From an uncultured Alphaproteobacteria bacterium (GTDB lineage: Bacteria; Pseudomonadota; Alphaproteobacteria; Rickettsiales; UBA1997), in the NCBI GenBank assembly GCA_903927415.1, contig CAIYMZ010000068.1, forward strand, positions 1-11,445: DNA of 11,445 nt, in the 5' to 3' direction. The notes under the pieces were generated by a model that worked only from the letters and a program-made list of their open reading frames with translations, had not been told where the DNA came from and did not search any database. Position 1 is the first letter of the stretch; each line of letters opens with the position of its first letter. This document shows positions 1 through 6,498 of this stretch, one piece after another. Both the position numbers and the translations under genes were made by a program.

Positions 1-6
1 CTAATA

Positions 7-35
7 TTGTCACCCCGCACTTGTTGCGGGGTCCA
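7..35. repeat. Hairpin repeat element downstream of cysN
   Basis: A 29-bp sequence identical to 5207-5235 and to the reverse complement of 5058-5086 in this window. It folds as an 8-bp stem ACCCCGCA/TGCGGGGT (12-19 with 25-32) around a 5-base loop. It lies 4 bp beyond the cysN stop codon. No T-run follows on the minus strand, so it is not a typical intrinsic terminator, although it could act as a 3' RNA stabiliser. It is one of three exact copies here of a dispersed palindromic repeat. Confidence 0.85.
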
Positions 36-39
36 TTTC

Positions 40-1386
40 CTAAATCGAAAAATCGATATTTTTATTCCCGAAATATTTCCTAACCAAGTCTGATAATTCC
101 GACAAAAATTCCTCCTGCCGATCTTTGATTTTATCTTCCTTGGGTAAAAAATTCGCGATCACGCCACAGGCTACAGTTTCGTTGCTGTTTTTATCGATCA
201 GCAAAAACGAGCCGGTATTTTTATTTCCTTTGAACAAATCAAACGCGGTTTCTTGCGACAATGTTAAATTCACGTTGGCAATTTGATTGAGCAGGATGGT
301 TGTAGAGCTGCTAATGTCGGAGAGGTCGTTAATGTTGATGATGTGGTTAATATTTTCGAGTCGTGCGCGCAGGTGATTGTGATTCAACTTGATGATAAAT
401 TCGCGCGAATTTTTGGCGCTAAATTCTTCCGGGCTAAACCAAATTAAATAGCTGCTGAAATGGTTGGCGAAGTAGGGGCGATTGTCGGAATTGACGATTA
501 ATCCGCCGCGATCCAAATCGACATCCTGATCCAAAACAACTGCGATCGAACTGCCAGTTTTAGCGCTCTCCACTTCTTTTTCGGAGTGAATTATTTTGCT
601 GATTTTCACCGATCTCTTCGCCGGATAAACCACAACTTCATCGCCAACTTTAATTTCTCCGCCTACGAGCAAGCCTTGGTAATAGCGGCTATTTTCATGT
701 TTGACGATATTTTGGATTTGGAATCTTAGTAAATCTTGCCCATGCTTTTTGATTTCAACTTCGAGCAAATATTCGACGATGCTTTTGCCTTGATACCAAG
801 AAATCTTGTCGCTTTTTTTGACAATATTCTCGCCGAGCTTTGCTGCGATTGGCACGAAATAGATGTCGTTAAAACCAAGATCGGCAGTTTTTTCTAAATA
901 AGTTTTGCGGATCTGATCAAAAATATCGTAATCGAAATTCACCAAATCCATTTTATTCACCGCGACGATTACGTTTTTAATTCCGAAAAGATGAGCGATG
1001 TAGCTGTGACGAATTGTTTGAGTTTTTACGCCCTTAGTTGCATCGATCAGAATAATAATCGCGTCGCTATTTGCCGCGGCCACAGCCATGTTGCGCGTGT
1101 ATTGCTCATGTCCTGGAGCGTCAGCAATAATGAATTTTTTTCCGCGGTAGGAAAAATAACGGTAGGCAACATCGATGGTAATTTTTTGCGCTCTTTCCGA
1201 GGTGAGTCCGTCGAGAAAAAGTGAAAAATCGAGATCGCCGACGAATGATTTTTCCGTCGATTTTTTTACCTCGTCGATTTGATCTTGGTAAAGTGAATCA
1301 GTGTCATGAAGCAGGCGTCCGATCAGTGTGGACTTGCCATCATCGACATTGCCAGCGGTGAGGAATTTTATGATTTGTTGTGTCAT
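40..1386 (-). CDS. cysN: Sulfate adenylyltransferase subunit 1 (GTPase)
   Basis: CysN is the GTPase partner of CysD. GTP hydrolysis drives formation of adenosine 5'-phosphosulfate (APS) from ATP and sulfate in the cytoplasm. The 448-residue protein has all the EF-Tu-like GTPase motifs: P-loop GNVDDGKST at about 12-20, switch Thr70, DAPGH at 89-93, NKMD at 144-147, and the G5-like IAAKLG. The beta-barrel domains II and III follow. The protein ends there: no APS kinase (CysC) domain is fused, unlike the NodQ/CysNC type. It is the last gene of the cys operon, separated from cysD by a 165-bp gap holding an inverted repeat pair. The ATG start gives the expected N terminus directly before the P-loop. 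No Shine-Dalgarno sequence is visible; the start context is AACAACATG, the same as for cysI. The stop is TAG. Confidence 0.97.
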   Translation of the reverse strand: MTQQIIKFLTAGNVDDGKSTLIGRLLHDTDSLYQDQIDEVKKSTEKSFVGDLDFSLFLDGLTSERAQKITIDVAYRYFSYRGKKFIIADAPGHEQYTRNMAVAAANSDAIIILIDATKGVKTQTIRHSYIAHLFGIKNVIVAVNKMDLVNFDYDIFDQIRKTYLEKTADLGFNDIYFVPIAAKLGENIVKKSDKISWYQGKSIVEYLLEVEIKKHGQDLLRFQIQNIVKHENSRYYQGLLVGGEIKVGDEVVVYPAKRSVKISKIIHSEKEVESAKTGSSIAVVLDQDVDLDRGGLIVNSDNRPYFANHFSSYLIWFSPEEFSAKNSREFIIKLNHNHLRARLENINHIININDLSDISSSTTILLNQIANVNLTLSQETAFDLFKGNKNTGSFLLIDKNSNETVACGVIANFLPKEDKIKDRQEEFLSELSDLVRKYFGNKNIDFSI

Positions 1387-1442
1387 GTTGTTTTGATTTA
1401 AATTTGATTTTGTTTTGTGGAGTAGCGCGCTAGACCTGCGCC

Positions 1443-1526
1443 GGACGGGGTTTGTAACCCCGTTCGCACGTTCACGTCCTACTCGAGTTTGAACTGAACA
1501 TGAGGACGGGGTTACAAACCCCGTCC
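1443..1526. repeat. Pair of inverted palindromic repeats between cysD and cysN
   Basis: The 165-bp gap 1387-1551 holds two 21-bp copies that are exact reverse complements (1443-1463 and 1506-1526). Each copy is itself a palindrome, ACGGGGTT-TGT-AACCCCGT or its complement. The sequence CGTCCT..ACTCGAGT also recurs directly (1475-1488 and 1523-1538). The transcript could form two small hairpins or one large one within the operon. The layout is that of a REP-pair or miniature mobile element. It differs in sequence from the other repeat families in the window. I see no gene in this gap. Confidence 0.8.
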
Positions 1527-1551
1527 TGCACTCGAGTCCTGCATTCGTTTT

Positions 1552-2451
1552 CTAAAAATACCCCTCCAACTTCTTCTTCTCCATCGAGCCCTTCTGATCC
1601 TTGTCAATCAGCCTTCCCTGCCTCTCAGAAAATTTGCTCAGACGCATTTCAGAAATTATTTCGGAAATATTTTTGGCTTTCGATTCAATCGCGCCGGTAA
1701 GCGGATAGCAGCCCAAAGTGCGGAAGCGAACTTCCTTCAATTCCGCTTTTTCATTCTTTTCGAGCGGCAATCTTTCGTCATCGACCATAATTAAAGTGCC
1801 ATCGCGCGCTACAACCGGCCTAGCTTTAGAAAAATAAAGCGGCACCACTTCGATATTTTTTTCGGCGATATATTCCCAGACATCAAGCTCAGTCCAGTTT
1901 GACAGCGGAAAAACGCGCATCGATTCCTTGTTGTTAATTTTGCAATTGAAGAGGTTGAACATTTCGGGGCGTTGCTGTTTCGGATCCCAGCCGTGAAAGG
2001 CGCTGCGGAAAGAAAAAATTCTTTCTTTGGCGCGCGATTTTTCTTCATCGCGCCGAGCGCCGCCAAGAGCGACATCAAAGCCATATTGGTCGAGCGCTTG
2101 GCGCAGGCCTTCGGTCTTCATGATGTCGGTGTAAGTTTTGCTGCCGATCCCAAATGGCGCGATATTTTCCGCGGCGCCGCGAGGATTTGTGTGCACAATT
2201 AAATCGAGTCCAAATTTTTTTATTTGGTAATCGCGGAAGGAAATCATTTCTTTAAATTTCCAAGTTGTATCGACGTGCAGCAGCCGCACCGGCGGTTTGG
2301 CGGGATAAAAAGCTTTGAGCAAAAGATGCAATAAAACCGACGAATCTTTGCCGATCGAATAAAGCAAAACCGGATTTTTAAATTCGGCGACGGCCTCACG
2401 AATGATGTAAATCGATTCGTCTTCTAGTGTTTGTAGGTAGTTACTGGACAT
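1552..2451 (-). CDS. cysD: Sulfate adenylyltransferase subunit 2
   Basis: CysD is the catalytic, PP-loop ATP pyrophosphatase subunit of the CysDN sulfate adenylyltransferase, which makes APS. The 299 residues match the family length of about 300. The nucleotide-binding PP-loop is SIGKDSS near residues 32-38, where many relatives have SGGKDS. Family signatures include LHVDTTWKF, GGARRDEEKSRAKER and the conserved C terminus with RQGRLIDKDQKGSM. The ATG at 2451 overlaps the end of cysI by 11 bases and has a strong Shine-Dalgarno (AAGGAG, 6-base spacing), which argues for translational coupling. The stop is TAG. Confidence 0.97.
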   Translation of the reverse strand: MSSNYLQTLEDESIYIIREAVAEFKNPVLLYSIGKDSSVLLHLLLKAFYPAKPPVRLLHVDTTWKFKEMISFRDYQIKKFGLDLIVHTNPRGAAENIAPFGIGSKTYTDIMKTEGLRQALDQYGFDVALGGARRDEEKSRAKERIFSFRSAFHGWDPKQQRPEMFNLFNCKINNKESMRVFPLSNWTELDVWEYIAEKNIEVVPLYFSKARPVVARDGTLIMVDDERLPLEKNEKAELKEVRFRTLGCYPLTGAIESKAKNISEIISEMRLSKFSERQGRLIDKDQKGSMEKKKLEGYF

Positions 2452-4144
2452 GGTTTTCTCCTTGAAAATATGTTCTTAAAATGAAGTCACCAAAATCTTC
2501 CTGTGACTGACGATGCTCCGAATATTTCCCCAAAAAACCATCAAGCTCAGCGAGAATTTCCGCCTCGCCCAAATCTTCTTTGTAGAGGCGATTGAGCCTT
2601 TTGCCCAAACGATCGCCGCCTAAAAATAAATTATATTTTCCGAGTGATTTTCCGACGAGGCCGATTTCGGCGAGATAGGGACGGCCGCAACCATTGGGGC
2701 ATCCAGTCATGCGAATGCTGATTGGCTCTTGCGCCAAATTATATTTTTCCAAAATCGGTTCGATTTTTGTGATCAGGCTCGGCAAATAACGTTGGCCTTC
2801 TGCTAATGCCAAAGAGCAAGTGTTGAGTGCGACGCAGGCAATGGAATCAAGGCGAATCGGAGAAACATTATTCACTTCGATTTTTTCTAAAAGTTTTTCG
2901 ACGGCTTTTTTATTCTCCGGCGCAACGTCAGAAATGATGATGTTTTGATTGTTGGTGCAGCGAAAATTTCCGAGATTTTTTTCGGCGATTTCGAGCAGAG
3001 CTTTTTTCATCTCGCCGAAAATTCGTCCAGCTTCGACAAAAAGTGTGAAGTGGTTTTGCCCTAGATAATCCTGCTTCCAACCAAAATGATCGCCGCGTTT
3101 TTCTAATTTAAATTCGTGCGCTTTTTCTAATTTTTCGCCGAAACGTTTTTCAAATTCGGTGACAAACCATGAGACGCCATATTTGTCGATTGTGTATTTG
3201 AAGCGAGATTTGGCGCGCTCCTCGCGGTTTCCGAAATCACGTTGAATTGCAGCAATTTGGTAAGTGGCATCGAGAATTTTTTCTTTGCGCACGAAGCCGA
3301 TTAAATCGCCGATGCGTGGGAAAGTTTCAGGATTTCCATGCGTGGCACCCATGCCTCCGCCTACAGTGACGTTGAATCCCAGCAATTCATCATTTTCAAT
3401 AATCGCAATTAATCCGATATCGTGAGCGTAAAGATCGACGTCATTTTCTGGTGGAATCGCGATGACGATTTTGAATTTTCTCGGCAGATAAGTTTTTCCG
3501 TAAAGTGGTTCAATGTTTGCACCCCCTCGTTCCGCAACTTGCGACTTCGTCGCAAACGCGGAACCTCCCCCTAAATAGGGGGAAGGTTCGCCCGAAATTT
3601 GCTCTTCGTCGAGCCAAATTTCGTGATAGGCCTTAGTGTGCGGAAGCAGGTAATCACTGATCTTTTTGCCATACTCATAAACTTCATCGTAACCTTTATT
3701 TTGTGCAATCGCCACTGAAGTCATGACATTGCGATTGACGTCGCCACAGGCTGCGATTGAGTCGAGGCCATATTCGTAAAAAGAAGCGATCGTTGGTTTT
3801 AATTTTGATTTGATGACGCCGTGAAGTTGAATCGTCTGGCGAGTGGTGATTTTAATGGTTGGATTGGCATTTTGCTGGGCGACTTTGTTGATCCCAATCC
3901 ATTCCTTCGCTGAAATTTTTCCGCCAGCAATTCGCAAACGAATCATGAAAGAAAAAAGTTTTTCCAATTTTTTTTCCGCGCGTCTGTCGCGAGCATCGCG
4001 ATCATCTTGTTGGTAAGAGCCATGAAATTTTAGGATGATTTGATCATCGTCAGCAATGGCGCCGGTGATGCCACTTTTGATGCTTTCCTTCAAGGTGCCG
4101 CGAAGGTAATTGCTGTCTGATTTTATTTTTTCGACTTTGGTCAT
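2441..4144 (-). CDS. cysI: Assimilatory sulfite reductase, hemoprotein subunit
   Basis: CysI is the siroheme/[4Fe-4S] subunit of NADPH sulfite reductase. It reduces sulfite to sulfide with electrons from CysJ. The 567 residues compare with about 570 in Escherichia coli. The four cluster cysteines are present as C-x5-C (437, 443) and GC-x3-C (482, 486). Substrate and heme pocket motifs TTRQTIQLHG, GDVNRNV and LPRKFK are intact. Between IWLDEEQISGE and IEPLYGKTYLP there is an extra stretch of about 24 residues (roughly 186-209), encoded by a palindromic DNA element (3522-3582) inserted in frame. By comparison with E. coli CysI this falls in a variable loop just before the conserved LPRKFK, so the enzyme may tolerate it. 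It starts 14 bp after the cysJ stop. No Shine-Dalgarno is visible. The stop is TAA, inside the cysI/cysD overlap. Confidence 0.96.
   Translation of the reverse strand: MTKVEKIKSDSNYLRGTLKESIKSGITGAIADDDQIILKFHGSYQQDDRDARDRRAEKKLEKLFSFMIRLRIAGGKISAKEWIGINKVAQQNANPTIKITTRQTIQLHGVIKSKLKPTIASFYEYGLDSIAACGDVNRNVMTSVAIAQNKGYDEVYEYGKKISDYLLPHTKAYHEIWLDEEQISGEPSPYLGGGSAFATKSQVAERGGANIEPLYGKTYLPRKFKIVIAIPPENDVDLYAHDIGLIAIIENDELLGFNVTVGGGMGATHGNPETFPRIGDLIGFVRKEKILDATYQIAAIQRDFGNREERAKSRFKYTIDKYGVSWFVTEFEKRFGEKLEKAHEFKLEKRGDHFGWKQDYLGQNHFTLFVEAGRIFGEMKKALLEIAEKNLGNFRCTNNQNIIISDVAPENKKAVEKLLEKIEVNNVSPIRLDSIACVALNTCSLALAEGQRYLPSLITKIEPILEKYNLAQEPISIRMTGCPNGCGRPYLAEIGLVGKSLGKYNLFLGGDRLGKRLNRLYKEDLGEAEILAELDGFLGKYSEHRQSQEDFGDFILRTYFQGENHVQ
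2458..2463 (-). promoter_or_regulatory. Strong ribosome binding site of cysD, inside cysI
   Basis: AAGGAG lies 6 bases before the cysD ATG and within the last codons of cysI. It fixes the cysD start. It is one of only two clear Shine-Dalgarno sequences in the operon, the other being that of cysH; both serve genes whose start overlaps the preceding gene by 11 bases. Confidence 0.8.
3522..3582. repeat. 61-bp palindromic element, in-frame insertion in cysI
   Basis: The element runs from CCCCCT to AGGGGG. It has a core hairpin TTGCGAC-TTC-GTCGCAA (3539-3555) inside a second stem GTTCCGC/GCGGAAC (3529-3535 with 3558-3564), and a terminal hairpin CCCCCTA-AA-TAGGGGG (3567-3582). Read in the cysI frame it has no stop codon and adds about 24 residues with flanks. 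Its reverse complement matches 4813-4873 inside cysJ at 54 of 61 positions without gaps. Confidence 0.9.
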
Positions 4145-4158
4145 GTTGTTAAAATTTT

Positions 4159-5814
4159 TTAATAAACGTCCCGCAAATACCGATCCTGCTGCACAAGGTG
4201 ATCGAGATAATCTTTCGCCTCATCAGCAGATTTTTTTCCGATAGTTTGAATCACATCGAGCAGCGTATTCTCAACGTCTCGCGCCATATTTTCCTTGTCG
4301 CCGCAAACGTAAAAATAGGCGCCATTTTCGAGCCAGTGATAAATTTCTTGGGCATTTTCTTTGATGCGATCTTGGACGTAAATTTTGTGATTTTGATCGC
4401 GAGAAAAAGCGACATCGATTTTTGAAAGCAGTCCCGACTCAAGGTGTGCTTGCCATTCCGACTGATACAAAAAGTCAGTTTGGAAATTTCTTTCGCCGAA
4501 AAATAACCAATTTTTTCCGGAAGCGTTGCGGTAATTTCTTTCGGCAAGAAAGCTGCGGAACGGCGCGATTCCTGTTCCCGGACCGACAAGTATGATGTCT
4601 TTATCGTCGGCAGGAAGTTTGAATTGACGATTGCGCGAAATGTAAAAATTAATTTTTTCTCCGATTTTTAAACGCGCTAGATGGCCGGAAAATAAGCCTT
4701 CAACCTCTTTTCCATTTTTGTCGATGTAACGCAAAAGTGAGACGGTGAGATGAACTTCATTACCATGTTCATTGGTTGAAGAGGCAATGGAGTAGAGGCG
4801 CGGCGTGAGTATCCCCCTGTTTAGGGGGAGGTCGCGCGTTTGCGACGAAGTCGCAAGTTGCGCGGCAAGGGGGTTTAAATTTCCTTCGACGCCGAGCTCA
4901 TCTTCTCCAAATAAAATCCCAACTGAATCACCGGGTTCGTAGTGAATTTCATCGTCGCTCGCGATTTCAATGTGGTGCGTTTCCTTGCTTGAGCCGATAT
5001 CGTTGAGATTGATATTGGCGAGAATTTTTCCGGAGAAATTCTTTTGTCGCGATGAGGTGGACCCCGCAACAAGTGCGGGGTGACAAGTTGAGGGGAATGC
5101 GCCTCCAGCATTGTCACCCCGCGTATCCACAGCATTGTCACCCCGCATATCCACAGCATTGTCACCCCGCATATCCACAGCATTGTCACCCCGCATATCC
5201 ACAGCATTGTCACCCCGCACTTGTTGCGGGGTCCACGCTTGATTGCCAAAAATATCAAAAATTTTTGCAAAAATTTCCGGAATCGAATTTTCAAAATCCA
5301 AATCAAGATCAATTCTTTCCGCTAATTTTTTGGCGCCGAGTTTTTCTAAGCGTGCATCAATGTCTTTTCCTGATTGGCAAAAAAGTGGGTAATTTGTGTC
5401 GCCCAAAGCAATTGCGAGATAGTTCAAAGAATCTAGAGCCAGCTCATTTTGCGTGATATGCTCGAAGAATTTTTTTCCCGCCGCAGGGATTTCTCCTTCA
5501 CCGTGAGTGCTAGCAATTATGATTAAATTTTTTTCTTTTTCGAAGTCAGCGAGACGATATTGATCCGCCGCTTTGAGCTTGGCATGCGCGCCTTCCGCCT
5601 TCAATTTCTTCGCAATTTCTCCAGCCAAAAATTTTGAATTTCCGGTTTCGGTGATGTAGAGAATTGTTAAATCTTTGACTAGTTTTGCCGATTTATTTTC
5701 TGTTTTGCGATCGCTCACGAAGCCAGATAAATAGCCGCTTGACCATGCAATTTCTTCTTTGGTGAAGCTGGCGATTATTTGGTCGAGAATTTGTTTTTTT
5801 TCGTTACTTAGCAT
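4159..5814 (-). CDS. cysJ: Sulfite reductase flavoprotein subunit with repeat-derived inserts
   Basis: CysJ passes electrons from NADPH through FAD and FMN to CysI. The N-terminal flavodoxin domain (about 47-190) has ITETGNS, STHGEGEIP and LGDTNYPLFCQSGKD. The FAD domain has YEPGDSVGILF and LTPRLYSIASS. The NADPH domain has GPGTGIAPF near residue 408, KNWLFFGER, YVCGD and the C-terminal RDVY. There are two oddities. The interdomain linker, residues about 194-253, is made of repeats: two inverted hairpin copies around five RGDNAVD-type octapeptides. Also, the stretch between the GDSVGILF and LTPRLYS motifs is about 33 residues instead of roughly 95-100 in E. coli CysJ, and most of it is encoded by a 61-bp palindromic element (4813-4873). 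The connecting domain is therefore largely missing, which explains a 551-residue length despite the linker insert (E. coli about 600). The frame is open throughout. The gene starts 3 bp after the cysH stop with no visible Shine-Dalgarno. Confidence 0.93.
   Translation of the reverse strand: MLSNEKKQILDQIIASFTKEEIAWSSGYLSGFVSDRKTENKSAKLVKDLTILYITETGNSKFLAGEIAKKLKAEGAHAKLKAADQYRLADFEKEKNLIIIASTHGEGEIPAAGKKFFEHITQNELALDSLNYLAIALGDTNYPLFCQSGKDIDARLEKLGAKKLAERIDLDLDFENSIPEIFAKIFDIFGNQAWTPQQVRGDNAVDMRGDNAVDMRGDNAVDMRGDNAVDTRGDNAGGAFPSTCHPALVAGSTSSRQKNFSGKILANINLNDIGSSKETHHIEIASDDEIHYEPGDSVGILFGEDELGVEGNLNPLAAQLATSSQTRDLPLNRGILTPRLYSIASSTNEHGNEVHLTVSLLRYIDKNGKEVEGLFSGHLARLKIGEKINFYISRNRQFKLPADDKDIILVGPGTGIAPFRSFLAERNYRNASGKNWLFFGERNFQTDFLYQSEWQAHLESGLLSKIDVAFSRDQNHKIYVQDRIKENAQEIYHWLENGAYFYVCGDKENMARDVENTLLDVIQTIGKKSADEAKDYLDHLVQQDRYLRDVY
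4813..4873. repeat. 61-bp palindromic element, in frame in cysJ
   Basis: This is the second copy of the element in cysI, in the opposite orientation and also exactly 61 bp. The terminal hairpin is CCCCCTGTTTAGGGGG, and the core TTGCGAC/GTCGCAA is unchanged. The outer stem reads GTCGCGC/GCGCGGC, against GTTCCGC/GCGGAAC in cysI read the same way. Two base pairs have changed on both sides (T-A to C-G, C-G to G-C) and one T-A has become a T.G wobble, so pairing is preserved. It encodes about 20 residues (NPLAAQLATSSQTRDLPLNR) without a stop. Confidence 0.9.
5057..5086. repeat. Hairpin element, inverted copy flanking the cysJ array
   Basis: These 30 bp are the exact reverse complement of 5207-5236, with the same hairpin as at 7-35 (stem ACCCCGCA/TGCGGGGT). 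Read in the cysJ frame it encodes TCHPALVAGST. The two copies bracket the 24-bp tandem array, so the whole block 5057-5236 could fold as one large stem-loop. Confidence 0.9.
5111..5206. repeat. 24-bp tandem repeat array inside cysJ
   Basis: There are four full 24-bp units starting at 5111, 5135, 5159 and 5183; the first differs by one base. A fifth start at 5207 runs into the hairpin element. Each unit is TTGTCACCCCGC, the left part of the hairpin element, followed by ATATCCACAGCA. Because 24 is a multiple of 3, the array keeps the cysJ frame and encodes RGDNAVDM-type octapeptides. It lies in the linker between the flavodoxin and FAD domains, where extra length is likely tolerated. Near-identical units suggest recent expansion. 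Confidence 0.93.
5207..5236. repeat. Hairpin element, direct copy at the end of the cysJ array
   Basis: Identical over 29 bp to the element at 7-35 and an exact inverted copy of 5057-5086. In the cysJ frame it encodes WTPQQVRGDN. Its first 12 bases are the same as the first half of each 24-bp array unit, so the array probably arose from this element. Confidence 0.9.
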
Positions 5815-5817
5815 TGT

Positions 5818-6498
5818 CTAAATTTTCTTTAAATTATGCAGCCCACACTCCTTCTTCGCATCCTCTTCCCACCACCATCTTCCCGCACGAATTTCTTCGC
5901 CGGTGCTGATGGCTCTAGTGCAAGGCGCGCAACCTATTGAGCGGTAACCTGACTTGTAGAGTCGATTAAACGGAATGTTTTTTTGCTGAATTTTTTGCCA
6001 CAATTCTTCCTCAGAAACTTCGAGCAGCGGATAAAATTTTGTTAAATTCAACGCTTCATCTTTTTCAAAAAAATCTTTGGTGGCGCGGGCGTTTGAATGT
6101 TCTTTTCTAAGTCCGCTGATCCATAAATTTTTGCCTTTTAATGCACGTTGCAAAGGCTTGATTTTTCTGATCTCGCAGCAGTTTAAGCGCAGCTCTTTAT
6201 TTTGGTAAAAAGCGTTGATTCCTTCGCGATTTACGAAGTCAGAAATCTCCTCAGCATCGGGATAAAAAGCGGCGATTTTCAGCGAATATTTTTCGAGAGT
6301 GCGTTGCCACACATCGTAAGTTTCTTGCGGCAAACGTCCGGTATCGAGCGTGAAAATTTCGATCGGTAAATTTTTCTCAGCGATGAAATCGGTGATGACT
6401 TGATCCTCAATGCTGAAGCTGCTTGAGAAGGTTGCACCGCTAAAATTTTTGGCGGCGAATTCTAATTTTTCCTGCCAAGTTAAATTTTTAATTTCCAT
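5818..6498 (-). CDS. cysH: Assimilatory adenylylsulfate (APS) reductase
   Basis: CysH reduces APS to sulfite and AMP using thioredoxin or glutaredoxin as donor. The 226-residue protein has the PP-loop-like SSSFSIEDQ near the N terminus, LDTGRLPQETY, and the catalytic-cysteine motif KKECGLH (Cys218). It has the two extra cysteine pairs CC (107-108) and C-x2-C (190, 193) that bind a [4Fe-4S] cluster in APS reductases and are absent from E. coli-type PAPS reductases. This predicts APS as substrate and fits the lack of a CysC in the window. I chose the ATG at 6498 rather than the in-frame one at 6531: it has GGAGG six bases upstream, gives the usual N terminus, and overlaps cysG by 11 bases instead of 44. 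Stop TAG; cysJ starts 3 bp later. Confidence 0.95.
   Translation of the reverse strand: MEIKNLTWQEKLEFAAKNFSGATFSSSFSIEDQVITDFIAEKNLPIEIFTLDTGRLPQETYDVWQRTLEKYSLKIAAFYPDAEEISDFVNREGINAFYQNKELRLNCCEIRKIKPLQRALKGKNLWISGLRKEHSNARATKDFFEKDEALNLTKFYPLLEVSEEELWQKIQQKNIPFNRLYKSGYRSIGCAPCTRAISTGEEIRAGRWWWEEDAKKECGLHNLKKI

Noticed and set aside
5111..5206. Four TATCCACA sequences at 24-bp spacing, each close to the DnaA box TTATCCACA, suggesting an iteron-type origin.
   Set aside because: Each misses the first consensus T, they lie inside an intact cysJ reading frame, and their spacing is simply the tandem unit. No AT-rich unwinding region or replication gene is nearby.
5057..5236. CRISPR array.
   Set aside because: The units are contiguous 24-mers without variable spacers and keep a reading frame inside a conserved gene.
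5052..5456. Plus-strand 134-codon ORF with repeated HCHPAYPQ units.
   Set aside because: It is the antisense reading of the repeat block in cysJ. It continues into conserved flavodoxin-domain sequence on the other strand and has no ribosome binding site.
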